Assembly (NCBI GenBank): GCA_950097015.1
Contig: CATNEN010000003.1
Location: 11,871,501 to 11,935,500 of the forward strand
DNA length: 64,000 bases
DNA from: Macrostomum hystrix
Taxonomy: Eukaryota > Platyhelminthes > Macrostomidae
Reading direction: 5' to 3'
The translations under genes and the position numbers were made by a program. Below, in pieces: positions 22,914 through 32,271 of the stretch (positions are counted from its first letter, which is position 1; each line of letters starts with the position of its first letter). The notes under the pieces were generated by a model, which had not been told where the DNA came from, made no database searches, and saw only the letters and a list, made by a program, of their open reading frames with translations.

Positions 22914-23934
22914 TCTATTGATGTATACGTATTTAGCTGCTGTGTTCCGCTTTGCTTTTTGTGATCATTTTTCTGCTCTAATTCACTGGTCTGCAAAGTT
23001 CACTGAATAGTAATACTTCTGTGAGTAGTTTAGGGAGCTCATCAGTAGCCTATTGAAAACTGCAAATAAGAATAGTTTCTATTTCTACTTAATCTGCAGA
23101 AAAATCCGTGTCACACACAGAACACTGTGTCCGTGCTTCACATGCTTTACTGTACATATTGTGTCTATATCCAGAGAGCCCGTCTCAGTGTCCCATTTTC
23201 TTTCGTATCTTAATTTCTATCTTTCTATCTTTCTATCTATCTAAAGATCTTTCGTAGCTACACCTTTCACCCGCGACTGCAAGACTGCAGCGTTTGTAGG
23301 CAATAATTCGTCTAGCAGACGAACGGTAAATGTCTAATAAAATCTGCAAATTATGCCAGAAATTGGTTATTCAAAGCGGTGTGGGGCTTTCAACCAGCTC
23401 TGCTTGTTTACCTATAACATGATTATTTAAACTATTCTTTATTGCTTTTCTGCTTTGCTAATTTTACTGATTTCTGCCGACTGAAACACACTTATTCCTG
23501 CATTCAGCCATTGACCTGCAGAATTTATGCTTTAGAAGATCTACTCAATGTCAGTAGACTTATTCGCTACATGAAGTACAAAAAGTGCTTTGTAAGGAGT
23601 GCAGAGCCGAGAGACCGATAAATTGTGTAGACGAAATAGCCCAAAGCGAATCGCTCGCAGCTCAACGCACACTACGATATAACTCAGGGCCTACACTTAG
23701 AGTTAGATCTCACAGACTTCCACACTTAAAGCTAGATCTCATACTCTTCCACACTCCCGCATCCTCAAGTAGGTCAGCAGCTCCGGGATCCTTGAAGTGG
23801 TCAGCAGCTCTCGCCGCTGTTGTTTTGCATCCTCTTTTTAGGATCCATAATATAAAGTATAAATAAAAATATAAAACAGAAACCAGCGGACGACCTGATT
23901 TGATGGACTCCCCGACAGCCCTGAGCAGCTACTC
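22914..23934. other. No gene seen; short TTTC/TATC run
   Basis: Intergenic DNA with a small tctttctatc microsatellite near 23206-23246. No supported exon. Confidence 0.5.
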
Positions 23935-24006
23935 CGGCAGGCGGGCCGGCAGGCGGGCCGGCAGGCGGGCCGGCAGGCGGGCCGGCAGGCGGGCCGGCAG
24001 GCGGGA
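23935..24006. repeat. GC-rich 12-bp minisatellite, 6 copies
   Basis: Unit ggcaggcgggcc repeated six times. It lies in a GC-rich island (about 23880-24240) whose - strand has a frame reading EIDFRECLIVGSESRAARL; I do not recognise that frame and do not call it a gene. Confidence 0.9.
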
Positions 24007-24570
24007 CGTCTCTGATAGCCCCCCGCCATTTCGAATTTTTCTCGACCGGGCCGCCCTCTAAAAACGAAGAGCAAGAAGATGAAAAACGAGGTGCGGATCC
24101 TTGGAGGCACTTACGACAGCCGGATTTCCTTCGATGAACACGACCTCCGAGACCGAACGATCTAGGAAGTCTCCAAGGCGGGCAGCCCGCGACTCGGAGC
24201 CGACAATGAGACACTCCCGAAAGTCGATTTCGGCTCCATCCTTTATTGACTCTCCTCCCTTCATTCTATTTCTCCTTCCCCGTTACCTCTTTATCCTCCT
24301 CTCTCCTCTCCGTCATCGTATATATATTTTTCTCATGTCTTCTCGATTGCTCATCTCCTGTCTCTCTTCCGTCTTCTCTCCTCATTCCCCTCTCAAGTTT
24401 CTCCTGTTTCCTCTCTCTACTCTCTAGCAGCCAATGAGACTCCAGCAGCAAAGAAGGCTTCTGGTTGGCTGCAGCGGACAACAAAAGCAAAGTCTGAAGC
24501 CAAAGGCTGAGCTGATGACCTACTCGAGCTCATCTGCCACTTTCCCAACCCAGAAGCAGACACCTGCAAA
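24007..24570. other. CT-rich upstream flank
   Basis: The first part continues the GC-rich island; 24240-24430 is rich in tctcct pyrimidine runs. It may hold the promoter of the ankyrin/Mab-21 gene, but no specific site is recognisable. Confidence 0.4.
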
Positions 24571-27373
24571 ATGTTGCCCTTGCTGAGAATACTCACGGCT
24601 TTCCTGGTGTACCTGATGAACTCAGTTCATTCCTCACAGCAGCGAGAAGACGCAGAAGAACTCACCGACGAGGAGCTGCTGGCAGCCATCAGAGATGACC
24701 GAGTGGAGCGATTGAGCGAACGGTTGAGCGATTCATTGTCAGCGGTGGGAGCCTGGATGCCTTCATCGCCTTTGCATACTCATTTTATACTCCAGCAATG
24801 CTCGCTTGCCGATTCGGAAGACATGAAATTCTGGTGAGACTCATCCGAGCCAATGCGGTTGTAGATAAGCAGAACTGGAGAGGGGCGACAGCATTGTTGA
24901 TTGCATCAGCATATGGGCACCTCCGACTGGTGGCATGGACTCACTCATCAAAGCACGAGCCGACGTCAGTCTTCAAACAAAAACTGGCGAGTCACCTCTC
25001 TACATTGCGTCACAGAACGGCCACCGCAGTGTTGTCGAGTCACTCATGAAGGTCGTTCATAGCCCTGACTTGCTAGAAGCTGCTTTGCGCATCGCCACGG
25101 AAGTCGGCCATGACCGAGTGGTTGACCTGCTGAGCCGTGGATCCTCCGCGCCTTTGCCTGAGAAGCAGAACAGGTAGGAGCTCCTGTTTCTTGTCAAGGT
25201 GACATGAGCAATCAGTGTTCTTAGATAATTTGAGACTTCGGATTCTCTGAGTAATTAGACTCGAAATCTGAGAGCTGAAGTTCGAAGCTGATAAGAACCA
25301 CTAGGAGAAAAATGTGTTTAGCAATTGACACATTGAACAATTGGACAATATGAATTCCATTTGGGATTCGATATTGGAGGTTTGGAAAAAAATCTAATTG
25401 TCAATAGCTCACACTTTTTTTACTTTCTCTTTTTCAGTCTTAAAGTCTTAAAGATCTAAAAAGTCTTTCAGTCTATTTCAGTCTTCTTTGCCGCCTCCTC
25501 TCACCCTTCAGAGCCTCCCAGCCTCACTGAAACTCAGCACTGCCGCCTCCTCTCACCCTTCAGAGCCGCACCCAGCGACGCAGAGCTGAGCCAGCAGCTG
25601 CACTCCAAGCTCTCTCAGTCAGGATTCGTGGACTTCAGAGCCGCCTTGCAGATCGCTGTGGCTGACGTCTTGCAGGATGTTCTCAGGAAGAGAATAAACG
25701 ATGACGACTGGTTCGCTGTGGGCAGCTTCTCTGAGGCCTGGGGCAACAGCGTGGTCTCTCTGGATGGCGGAACTGACATCGACTCTGACATCGATGTTAT
25801 TCAGCTGATTCCAGGAAGGCCGATTCACCCGAGAGATGTGTGCGAGTGCGACCGAGTGGAGGCTGCTCAGACAGTGGAGCTCAGCAATGGCCACATCCTG
25901 AGCTCCGGATTCGGTGAGAATTTCCTGCCAGAGACTGTCGGGATGGCTGGGACAAGAATTGAGCATGTGTTTGGCTTGCTGATCTTCTTTGGCTTTCTAA
26001 AGCAAACAACGATCAAGGAAAACAAACAAATGTTCAGTCCAGGTTTGAAATGCCGAGCCAGAACACGAAAATTCCAAGTAGAAATGGAAAGTTAGTTTTT
26101 GTTTCCGATTTCGCTTCTTCGGCGAACCAAACAGATGTTTTGTGTTCTGCACATAGTGAACCATGATGCCATATTGGATATTAGTTGAACGGTATGATAG
26201 TACTATTCTATAATATTATACACTAAAATTACTCATTCACAGGAAATATAGTTTTTAGTAAACTGTGATGCTATATTATGATATAAATGAATATAATATC
26301 GAAACGTAAAAAATGTAAATTATGTAATTTTTCAGCGGCGTTAAAAGTGTTACGTGTTAGTAGTTTTTTATCGATTTAGGATTATCGCTGCTTGCTACTT
26401 AAACATTTTGGTAAAAAATAATCATATTCAGAAAAATAATAGAATTGAGGAATCGCATAGTTTCTATTGATTCGTTAAAGCGGATGGCATTTCCACTTTT
26501 CTCGCATTTCCCATTTCTCCAGCCTCCCACCCAGCCAGGTCTCAAAATGGCTCCGCCCTGAGACCGGCTGTGGACCGAGTCACCGGCCGCCGTCTCTGCC
26601 GCTACCCTCCCATCGCGCCGCTGCAGCCACGAAGAGTCTCCAAGTCCAACATCCCCCAGTCCGTGCTGCAGTCGCTCCAGCGAGACCTCACCTCTGCCTC
26701 ATCGCCCTGTCACGTGGTGCACGCAGCTCCTCCCGGAATGGGGGGCCAGCAGCTCCGAGTGAGCAGCAGCTTCCTGGAGAGGCGACTGCTGCGGAGTCTC
26801 AGCACTCTGCAAGGCCAGCTGTTCGTCACACTCAAGTGGCTGCTGAAGAAGAAGATCTCAAACGTCGGCTTCAAGTCCTATCACGCAAAGACCGTCACGT
26901 TCCGAATGCTGGAGGAGACACCGGCTGAGCAGTGGAAGCCGGAGAATCTCGTGAGTCTCACGAGACACTCGCTGCAGATGCTGCTTGACGGTGTGGAGAG
27001 CGGCTGCAGATCAGACACACCTGACGGTCGGATCCTGGAGCACTTCTTCCTGAGGGATGCCGCTGTGTACCTGAAAGGCTGGAAGTCGCCCACATCAGCT
27101 GAGAGAGTGAGCGAAGCGTTGAATCGGGCAGCCGGTGCATTGAGAGACGCCATGGCTGAGCTGCCTCAGCTGCTGCTGCAGTTCGAGGACAGACTGCGAC
27201 CCGTCACCGACTCGGGCCGATTCCACTTCCACCCGTTCCTCATCCTGCCGACTCTAATTGACAGACCCGTGTCAGAAGCCAAGACATGCGAGTCCAGTGA
27301 CCATCGAACTTCAGTCCAGAGTCCATCGAACTTCAGGCCCACGGCCATCGAACTTCAGGCCAGTGACCATTGA
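24571..27373 (+). CDS. Ankyrin-repeat plus Mab-21/cGAS-like protein, frameshifted in exon 1
   Basis: Three exons join in phase: 24571-25173, 25564-25913 and 26535-27373. Exon 1 encodes a hydrophobic N-terminus ([13 protein letters not shown]), an acidic helical stretch and ankyrin repeats ([38 protein letters not shown]), but reading it needs two frame changes, near 24740-24790 and near 24930. Exons 2 and 3 are intact and form a Mab-21 nucleotidyltransferase fold: GSFSEAW, then DIDSDIDVI (acidic DxD pair), [37 protein letters not shown] and ILEHFFL. Relatives include MAB21L proteins and cGAS-like receptors. The frameshifts may be assembly errors or mark a pseudogene. The last 30 codons run into a short repeat, so the true C-terminus is uncertain. 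Confidence 0.75.
25489..25567 (+). repeat. 52-bp tandem duplication containing the exon-2 splice acceptor
   Basis: The segment tgccgcctcctctcaccc with the following ttcagagcc occurs at 25489 and again at 25541. Both copies contain cccttcag. Only the second joins exon 1 to the conserved frame; the first would meet TGA after five codons. Confidence 0.85.
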
Positions 27374-27395
27374 ACTTCAGGTCACTGGAGTTCAA
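27295..27395. repeat. Short ccatcgaacttcag repeat at the gene 3' end
   Basis: Four spaced copies of ccat(c/t)gaacttcag span the last codons and stop of the ankyrin/Mab-21 gene, suggesting repeat invasion of its 3' end. Confidence 0.7.
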
Positions 27396-28149
27396 AACTT
27401 CAAACTTGAAAACACTATCCAAATCCTAACTTAAAACACTAAAATCCAACCTAAAATCTAAAACCCAGGCTAAATTTATGAGAACAATTTTCTCGGCAGT
27501 CCTACTGTGCTCTCGATGGTCTGAGCAGCTTTTGTTTAAGCACAATTAAATGGTTGGGCTGTTAAAATAATGGTAATTAAACTTGATTCTAACAATGAGC
27601 TGTTTTCAATTTGACTGTGCTCATATTTTGGCCAGTCTCAAATGAATAGATTGCTTGCTGTTTTCTAAAGCAAAGTTTGAGAACGCAGTGAGACTGTCTC
27701 GTTCTCAGATCTATCTCTAACATAGAATGAGGGCTCCAGGTCATTGTGATGGAGCTGTAACTCACTGCCGCAGGCACCAGTTTCTAGAGATATACATTCG
27801 AGTTATATTAATTATTTGGCTTGAGACTGCTTAACTGCAATGGTAGCAACTGAGTTGAAAAGACCCCTTAGCAACCAGACCCATTCGATTCCACAAATGA
27901 AGCAGCCATGATAAAGCCATGCCTAGCAGAGGTATAAATTAAGAGAAAAGAGAAAAGATGACTTAAGAGAAAAACATCAAAACAAAACCCACTTTGTGCA
28001 TCTTCTTAGCCTACTATTAGTAGAAGTAGAAGAAATTTTACTTAATAAAATGCGTCAGTGATTAATCTTTTTTTCATAAGGATGTGAAAAAATTAAAGCA
28101 TAAAATTGCGAACTTTTGAATTAAGTCTATGTGCTAGAGTATGGGATCT
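27396..28149. other. No gene seen
   Basis: AT-rich intergenic DNA without recognisable features. Confidence 0.5.
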
Positions 28150-28560
28150 TTCCCCACTTGAATAGAGCGGCTTCCGTTGCGGGAGAACGTCGGGACCTTG
28201 TTGGTGAGCCCCCAAAAGGTTTCGACGGTTTCGACCGGCGCGATGACCGCGAGAGCCCTCTCAATTTTGGCTTGAACCTGGGGAGACCAGTGGGCCAGTC
28301 ACCAAGTCATAGCCCACCTTCAGGAGTGAGTCTGGCGAGGCAGCGAGCACCTGACCTCCGTCGGTGTGTTCCGTGGCGGTCGGATTGGCTGGCTCGTTGT
28401 TGAAGAAAGCAGAGAGCATGACCTCGAGCGTAGACGTTTCTTCGTCCTGCGACGAATTTCTGGCCGAGCTCACGATTCAGGAGTTCAGCCTCATAGGCTT
28501 CTCTGTCCCCCAATGGCCCTGTCAGTTTGAGGGCGCGCGAACCCCCCATATAAAACTAAT
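28150..28560 (-). pseudogene. GC-rich remnant, possibly retroelement reverse transcriptase
   Basis: The - strand carries GC-rich sequence readable only by switching frames. One frame gives SLLKVGYDLVTGPLVSP; another continues QAKIERALAVIAPVETVETF and WGLTNKVPTF. The order resembles the Ty3-type segment around GHxVSxxG...KxxAI...FLGLTNYYRxF. No catalytic motif survives, so this is a tentative reading. Confidence 0.3.
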
Positions 28561-28969
28561 GATCAACTAATGATTGATCATTGATCAACTAATGATCAAA
28601 CAGACAGACGAACGAGAGAGAGAAGACACTGGGGACACCGGTCATTCCTCTGCTATCCAGATCATCCTCTTAATCTTTTGTTCTGCACCACCTGTCCTAA
28701 TACAGGGGTTGGCAATGCAACTTTAAAGATCTGCCTAAAATTAGTAAATCATTTATTGTTGAAGCCGAGAGAATCAAAGTTCCTTGATTTAGAAACTTCA
28801 TTTGTCCCAAGTGTAGCTCTAGGTACAGTTTAGCTCTAGGCTATGCCATAGACATTTGAGAACTAGATCCGCACTTAAATTATTTTACGAGCGAAATTGC
28901 CTCAAGCCTTGGCTTAATTGTCATTGGAACTTGCATGATCTTGTCTGACAGCTTGTCTTTAAAATCAAC
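28561..28969. other. No gene seen
   Basis: Contains three overlapping atgatcaacta phrases (28557-28600). It leads into the first Gln-rich ORF. Confidence 0.45.
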
Positions 28970-29248
28970 ATGGATTTTAAGAGGATTGCGCAGCATCAGC
29001 AGCAGCCGGCGCAGACGATGATAGCGGGTCGAGCTACTCGTCTTCCAAATCTACAAGAGGTTGGTGACATGGTGTTCAAAAGAACTTCGCAGCATCCGTA
29101 TCAGCAGCAGCAGCAGCAGCAGCAGCAGGCTCAGCGGGTTGTAAATCATGCTCCAGTTGAATACTCAGGCAAAGAGCACTATGCTTCGGTCTCAGATGTG
29201 GAAAGCGGATCGAGCTGCACAGACACCGCTCCGCAAGCATCCATGCAG
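28970..29248 (+). CDS. Gln-rich repeat ORF, paralog 1
   Basis: Begins MDFKRIAQHQQQPAQTM and carries one and a half copies of a roughly 45-residue module (xGRATRLPNLQEVGDMVFKR, then poly-Gln), ending RVVNHAPVEYSGKEHYAS...TDTAPQASMQ at a GT donor-like site (29249). The family is not recognised. The frame is open through a CAG-rich tract, and the C-terminal 45 residues are nearly identical to paralog 2, which argues that the frame is real. A tgacag acceptor-like site just upstream (to about 28951) would extend the same module, so this may be an internal exon rather than a start. Confidence 0.5.
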
Positions 29249-29353
29249 GTAGGCGCTAACTCATATTTGTAAAGTTTTAACCAGAACGAAAACGAAATAA
29301 ATTTAGAAGATTATATTTTCAAAAGCACTTCTGTAAATCCTAACCTCGGAAAA

Positions 29354-29742
29354 ATGCCTTCCCAGTCCTGGCGCACACAGTGGCAAACGGGCATGCATGC
29401 TAATTGTCGAGTTAGTCGTCTTCAAAAGCAACAGGACGTCGGTGCCTTTGAGTTTCAGAGTCCCGACATGACAGGAGACAACAATCGACCGCGCTGGAAG
29501 CAGCAGGAGCTGAGGCAGCCAGCGCAGAGGATGATGCCGGGCCGAGCCAGTCATCTTCAAAGTCAACAAGAGCTCGGTGACACGGAGTTCCAGAGTCCCG
29601 AAAGCACAGAAAACAACGGACGACTACGCCGACAGCAACAGCAGCAGAAGCAGCAGCAGCCGGCACAGACGATGATGGCGCGCCGAGGGACTCGTTTTCA
29701 AAACCAAAAAGAGGTCGATGACATGGAGTTCAAAAGGATGGC

Positions 29743-29795
<53 letters not shown>

Positions 29796-29914
29796 CTCAG
29801 CGGGTTGTAAATCATGCTCCAGTTGAATGCTCAGGCAAAGAGCGGTATGCTTCGGCCTCAGATGTGGACAGCGGATCGAGCTGCACAGACACCGCTCCGC
29901 AAGCATCCATGAAG
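29354..29914 (+). CDS. Gln-rich repeat ORF, paralog 2
   Basis: Starts at an ATG in aaaaATG context (MPSQSWRTQWQ) and holds three tandem modules: RLQKQQDVGAFEFQSPDMTG, HLQSQQELGDTEFQSPEST, and RFQNQKEVDDMEFKRMAQ, each followed by Gln-rich linkers and PAQ(R/T)MM. A (CAG)n block of about 17 Gln precedes QAQRVVNHAPVECSG. The end (APQASMK) meets a gtgggc donor-like site at 29915; read through, the frame stops at 29974. Module spacing and substitutions are typical of duplicated coding repeats. Function unknown; low-complexity Gln-rich proteins are often nuclear or RNA-associated, but nothing here proves it. Confidence 0.55.
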
Positions 29915-29987
29915 GTGGGCGCTACTCATATTTGGGAAGAAAATATATTTGGCAGCTGCGTGCTGCCCTTCTAAATACATTTTGAAG

Positions 29988-30927
29988 TGTTGTACCGGTC
30001 GTCCTGCTAACAATGCGGGATCCGGCGAACTCCAATATGAAGTCCAAGATTTCTAGGTAGTGTAGTAGTAGCGCTGCCACCAGGGCGTCAGGACTTCTGC
30101 CTTCGGTAAGGTGAAGGATCCTTGGCCCGAAAAAGAAGAAGTCACGAAGTCTCGAGAAGCACACAGTGCAGAGTTTCAGTTGCAATTACAGGCTGTCAGT
30201 GTCCTGCGTAGCTCGGATGGTGGGGTGGAAGGCTAAGTTAGTTTCGGGACTTAGCCAGAACTGAGCTTACGAGCAGTCACATGCAGAGACTGAAGTAGGA
30301 AACTTAGACACTCGATGGCACTGACAAGAGAGACTGAAATAAGTCAGAGAAAACGTTAATGACAGGAAGTGGAAAGGTTGAGCCGGGAGAAAGGGATGAG
30401 GACCAGAGGAGCGGGGAGCTTTCTTTTATAGGCAGGGGCCTCCCATAGGGTCAGTGCAGAGTTAGAAAACACGTGATGGAATCACGTGGTTTCTAAAAAT
30501 AGCAACTGACGTCAGTGGCGCCAGAAACGTCACTCCTACGTAGGTTCCTGTCCCATAATCAAAGCCCCAAGTGCAGTAAACATGTTTACTTGCACTTTAA
30601 AAGACAAAGAGAGAGGCCAGTCGCATGAGGAGAATCACGCGCTGACTGAGTGCAGACAACCACACACAAAGAAAAGGACAAGGGACAACAAAGCCAGCGC
30701 GGGACAAAGAGGTGATGACTCATCCCTGGGAGGAAGAGACAGCACACTCAAAGTACAGGCGCGGCCGGGAAGGGAGGGACAGAGAGGGACAGACCAGACA
30801 ACGCCAGAGAGGGCGGGCCGGGCAGCCACTCAATGCTAGCAAAAAGGGGGCACCTAAGCTACCTTGCAGGTGGGGCTACTGACAGCTAGTGAGACACCAA
30901 TAGGCCCCTAAGCAGTGGCTCACTACA
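29988..30927 (-). mobile_element. Solo LTR (940 bp) with 4-bp target duplication
   Basis: The - strand sequence starts TGTAGTGAGCC and ends GGTACAACA, the TG...CA form of LTR ends, and is flanked by the direct repeat gaag at 29984-29987 and 30928-30931. Removing it restores a continuous sequence between the second and third Gln-rich paralogs. A TATA box (tataaaag on the - strand, near 30425-30432) and GC-rich downstream sequence fit an LTR promoter. A 4-bp duplication would fit Ty3/Gypsy-type integration. No internal retroviral-type genes remain. Confidence 0.75.
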
Positions 30928-30976
30928 GAAGATTTTAGTTTCTTTAACTTATATATAAGGAGTCTTTATAGTTACA

Positions 30977-31603
30977 ATGTCATTTGCAAACACAAACCTC
31001 CGAAAAATTCATTCAAAGCCTTGGCGCACGCAGCGACAAGTAATGCACGCCAGCAGCCGAACTTGTCGCCTTCAAAAGCAACCAGACGTCGGTGCCATCA
31101 AGTTTCGGAGTCCCGACATGACAGGAGACAACGGTCGACCGCGTCGGCAGCAACAGCAGCAGCAGGCCGCGAAGACGATAATGTCAGGCCGAGCCAGTCT
31201 TCCTCGAAATCAACAAGAAGTCGGTGCCACGGAGTTCCAGAGTCCCGACATGACAGCAAAGACTGGTCGACCAGGCAGGAAGCAGCAGCCGCAGCAGCAG
31301 CAGCAGAAAGCGCAGACGTTGATGGCGGGCGAACAGCAGATACAACAGCAGCCGCAGCAGCACTACAGCAGTTGCAGCAATGATTGCCAACTGGTGGTTG
31401 TCAACCGGTTAAATCTAGTTCTTGAACTGGTCGGCTGCGGCAAGTGTGAGTACTGCGAATCTAACTCGTCCTGCTGCCTAACCGCCGGACTGTCTGCGAG
31501 GCAAGCTGATCAACAACTGCCTGAGCAGCCGCAGGTCATTCGCGCTGTCTTGCCTTGTGGAGCCAGCTCGCAACAGATGGGCCAGTCTAACCGTCGAGTT
31601 TGA
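30977..31603 (+). CDS. Gln-rich repeat ORF, paralog 3, with Cys-rich tail
   Basis: Starts MSFANTNLRKIHSKPWRTQR; the KPWRTQRQ stretch and its flanking DNA match the start of paralog 2. Two modules follow (RLQKQPDVGAIKFRSPDMTG; SLPRNQQEVGATEFQSPDMT) with poly-Gln linkers, then a different C-terminus with a Cys cluster (CGKCEYCESNSSCC). Stop at 31601. The lineage-specific tail and longer length suggest that this copy is closest to a complete gene. I do not recognise the family. A gtgtgagt motif near 31444 could be a donor, so the tail might be partly intronic. Confidence 0.5.
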   Translation: MSFANTNLRKIHSKPWRTQRQVMHASSRTCRLQKQPDVGAIKFRSPDMTGDNGRPRRQQQQQQAAKTIMSGRASLPRNQQEVGATEFQSPDMTAKTGRPGRKQQPQQQQQKAQTLMAGEQQIQQQPQQHYSSCSNDCQLVVVNRLNLVLELVGCGKCEYCESNSSCCLTAGLSARQADQQLPEQPQVIRAVLPCGASSQQMGQSNRRV

Positions 31604-32271
31604 GTAGAGGATCAACACCAGCAGAGACTGTGCTCGAGGGTATTTTTGATGATCCACCCACCCCACTCCGATAACAGAGGCATCACGATAAACATGTGTT
31701 TTGCCGCACCTCATTCTCGTAGTATAGATAGATGGAGCTTTGAGTGCACTGAATTTTGAGTCCATATATCAACGGTTGGTTAGTCTGAGTCTTGTGGTCA
31801 ATAAATAGCTTTGTATTCAGTAATCAGTTTTTTTCTGTTGTATCGAAAAAAGCCATTCTTTCTTTTGTCTGCTGGTAACTTTTTTATGCACAAAACATCC
31901 CCGGTTGACAACTTATACCACACTTTGTCAAACGGGCAGAAGCCTTTTAAAGCTTTTATTGATTTTTTAATACCGAACCGTACTAAATAAGGCGCAAAAA
32001 ACGCAGACCAGAAAAAAATATATTTCAGCGACGAAGTTCTCTTTTTTAATTATTTTTTTGTCTAATATTTGCAGCGAAAAAAGTTATTTTGGTCTGTGGT
32101 GGTCTCTCCCCGGGGGAAAATAGTGCTGTGTTTCTACGATTTACGGAAGGTCACTTTCAAACAAAACCACAGTTTTACAAATGAAGATAATGAACTTCAC
32201 CGCAAAAGAAATTAAACCTGCCAAGTTGATTAAATTAATTGTTCCTTCATTAAAAACTTCTCGGACAAATT
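31604..32271. other. No gene seen
   Basis: AT-rich intergenic DNA between the Gln-rich locus and the convergent 3' end of the - strand ACE gene. Confidence 0.5.

Noticed and set aside
28703-28720. hAT-like start (caggggttggcaa)
   Set aside because: Only about 13 bp agree, with no opposite end or target duplication.
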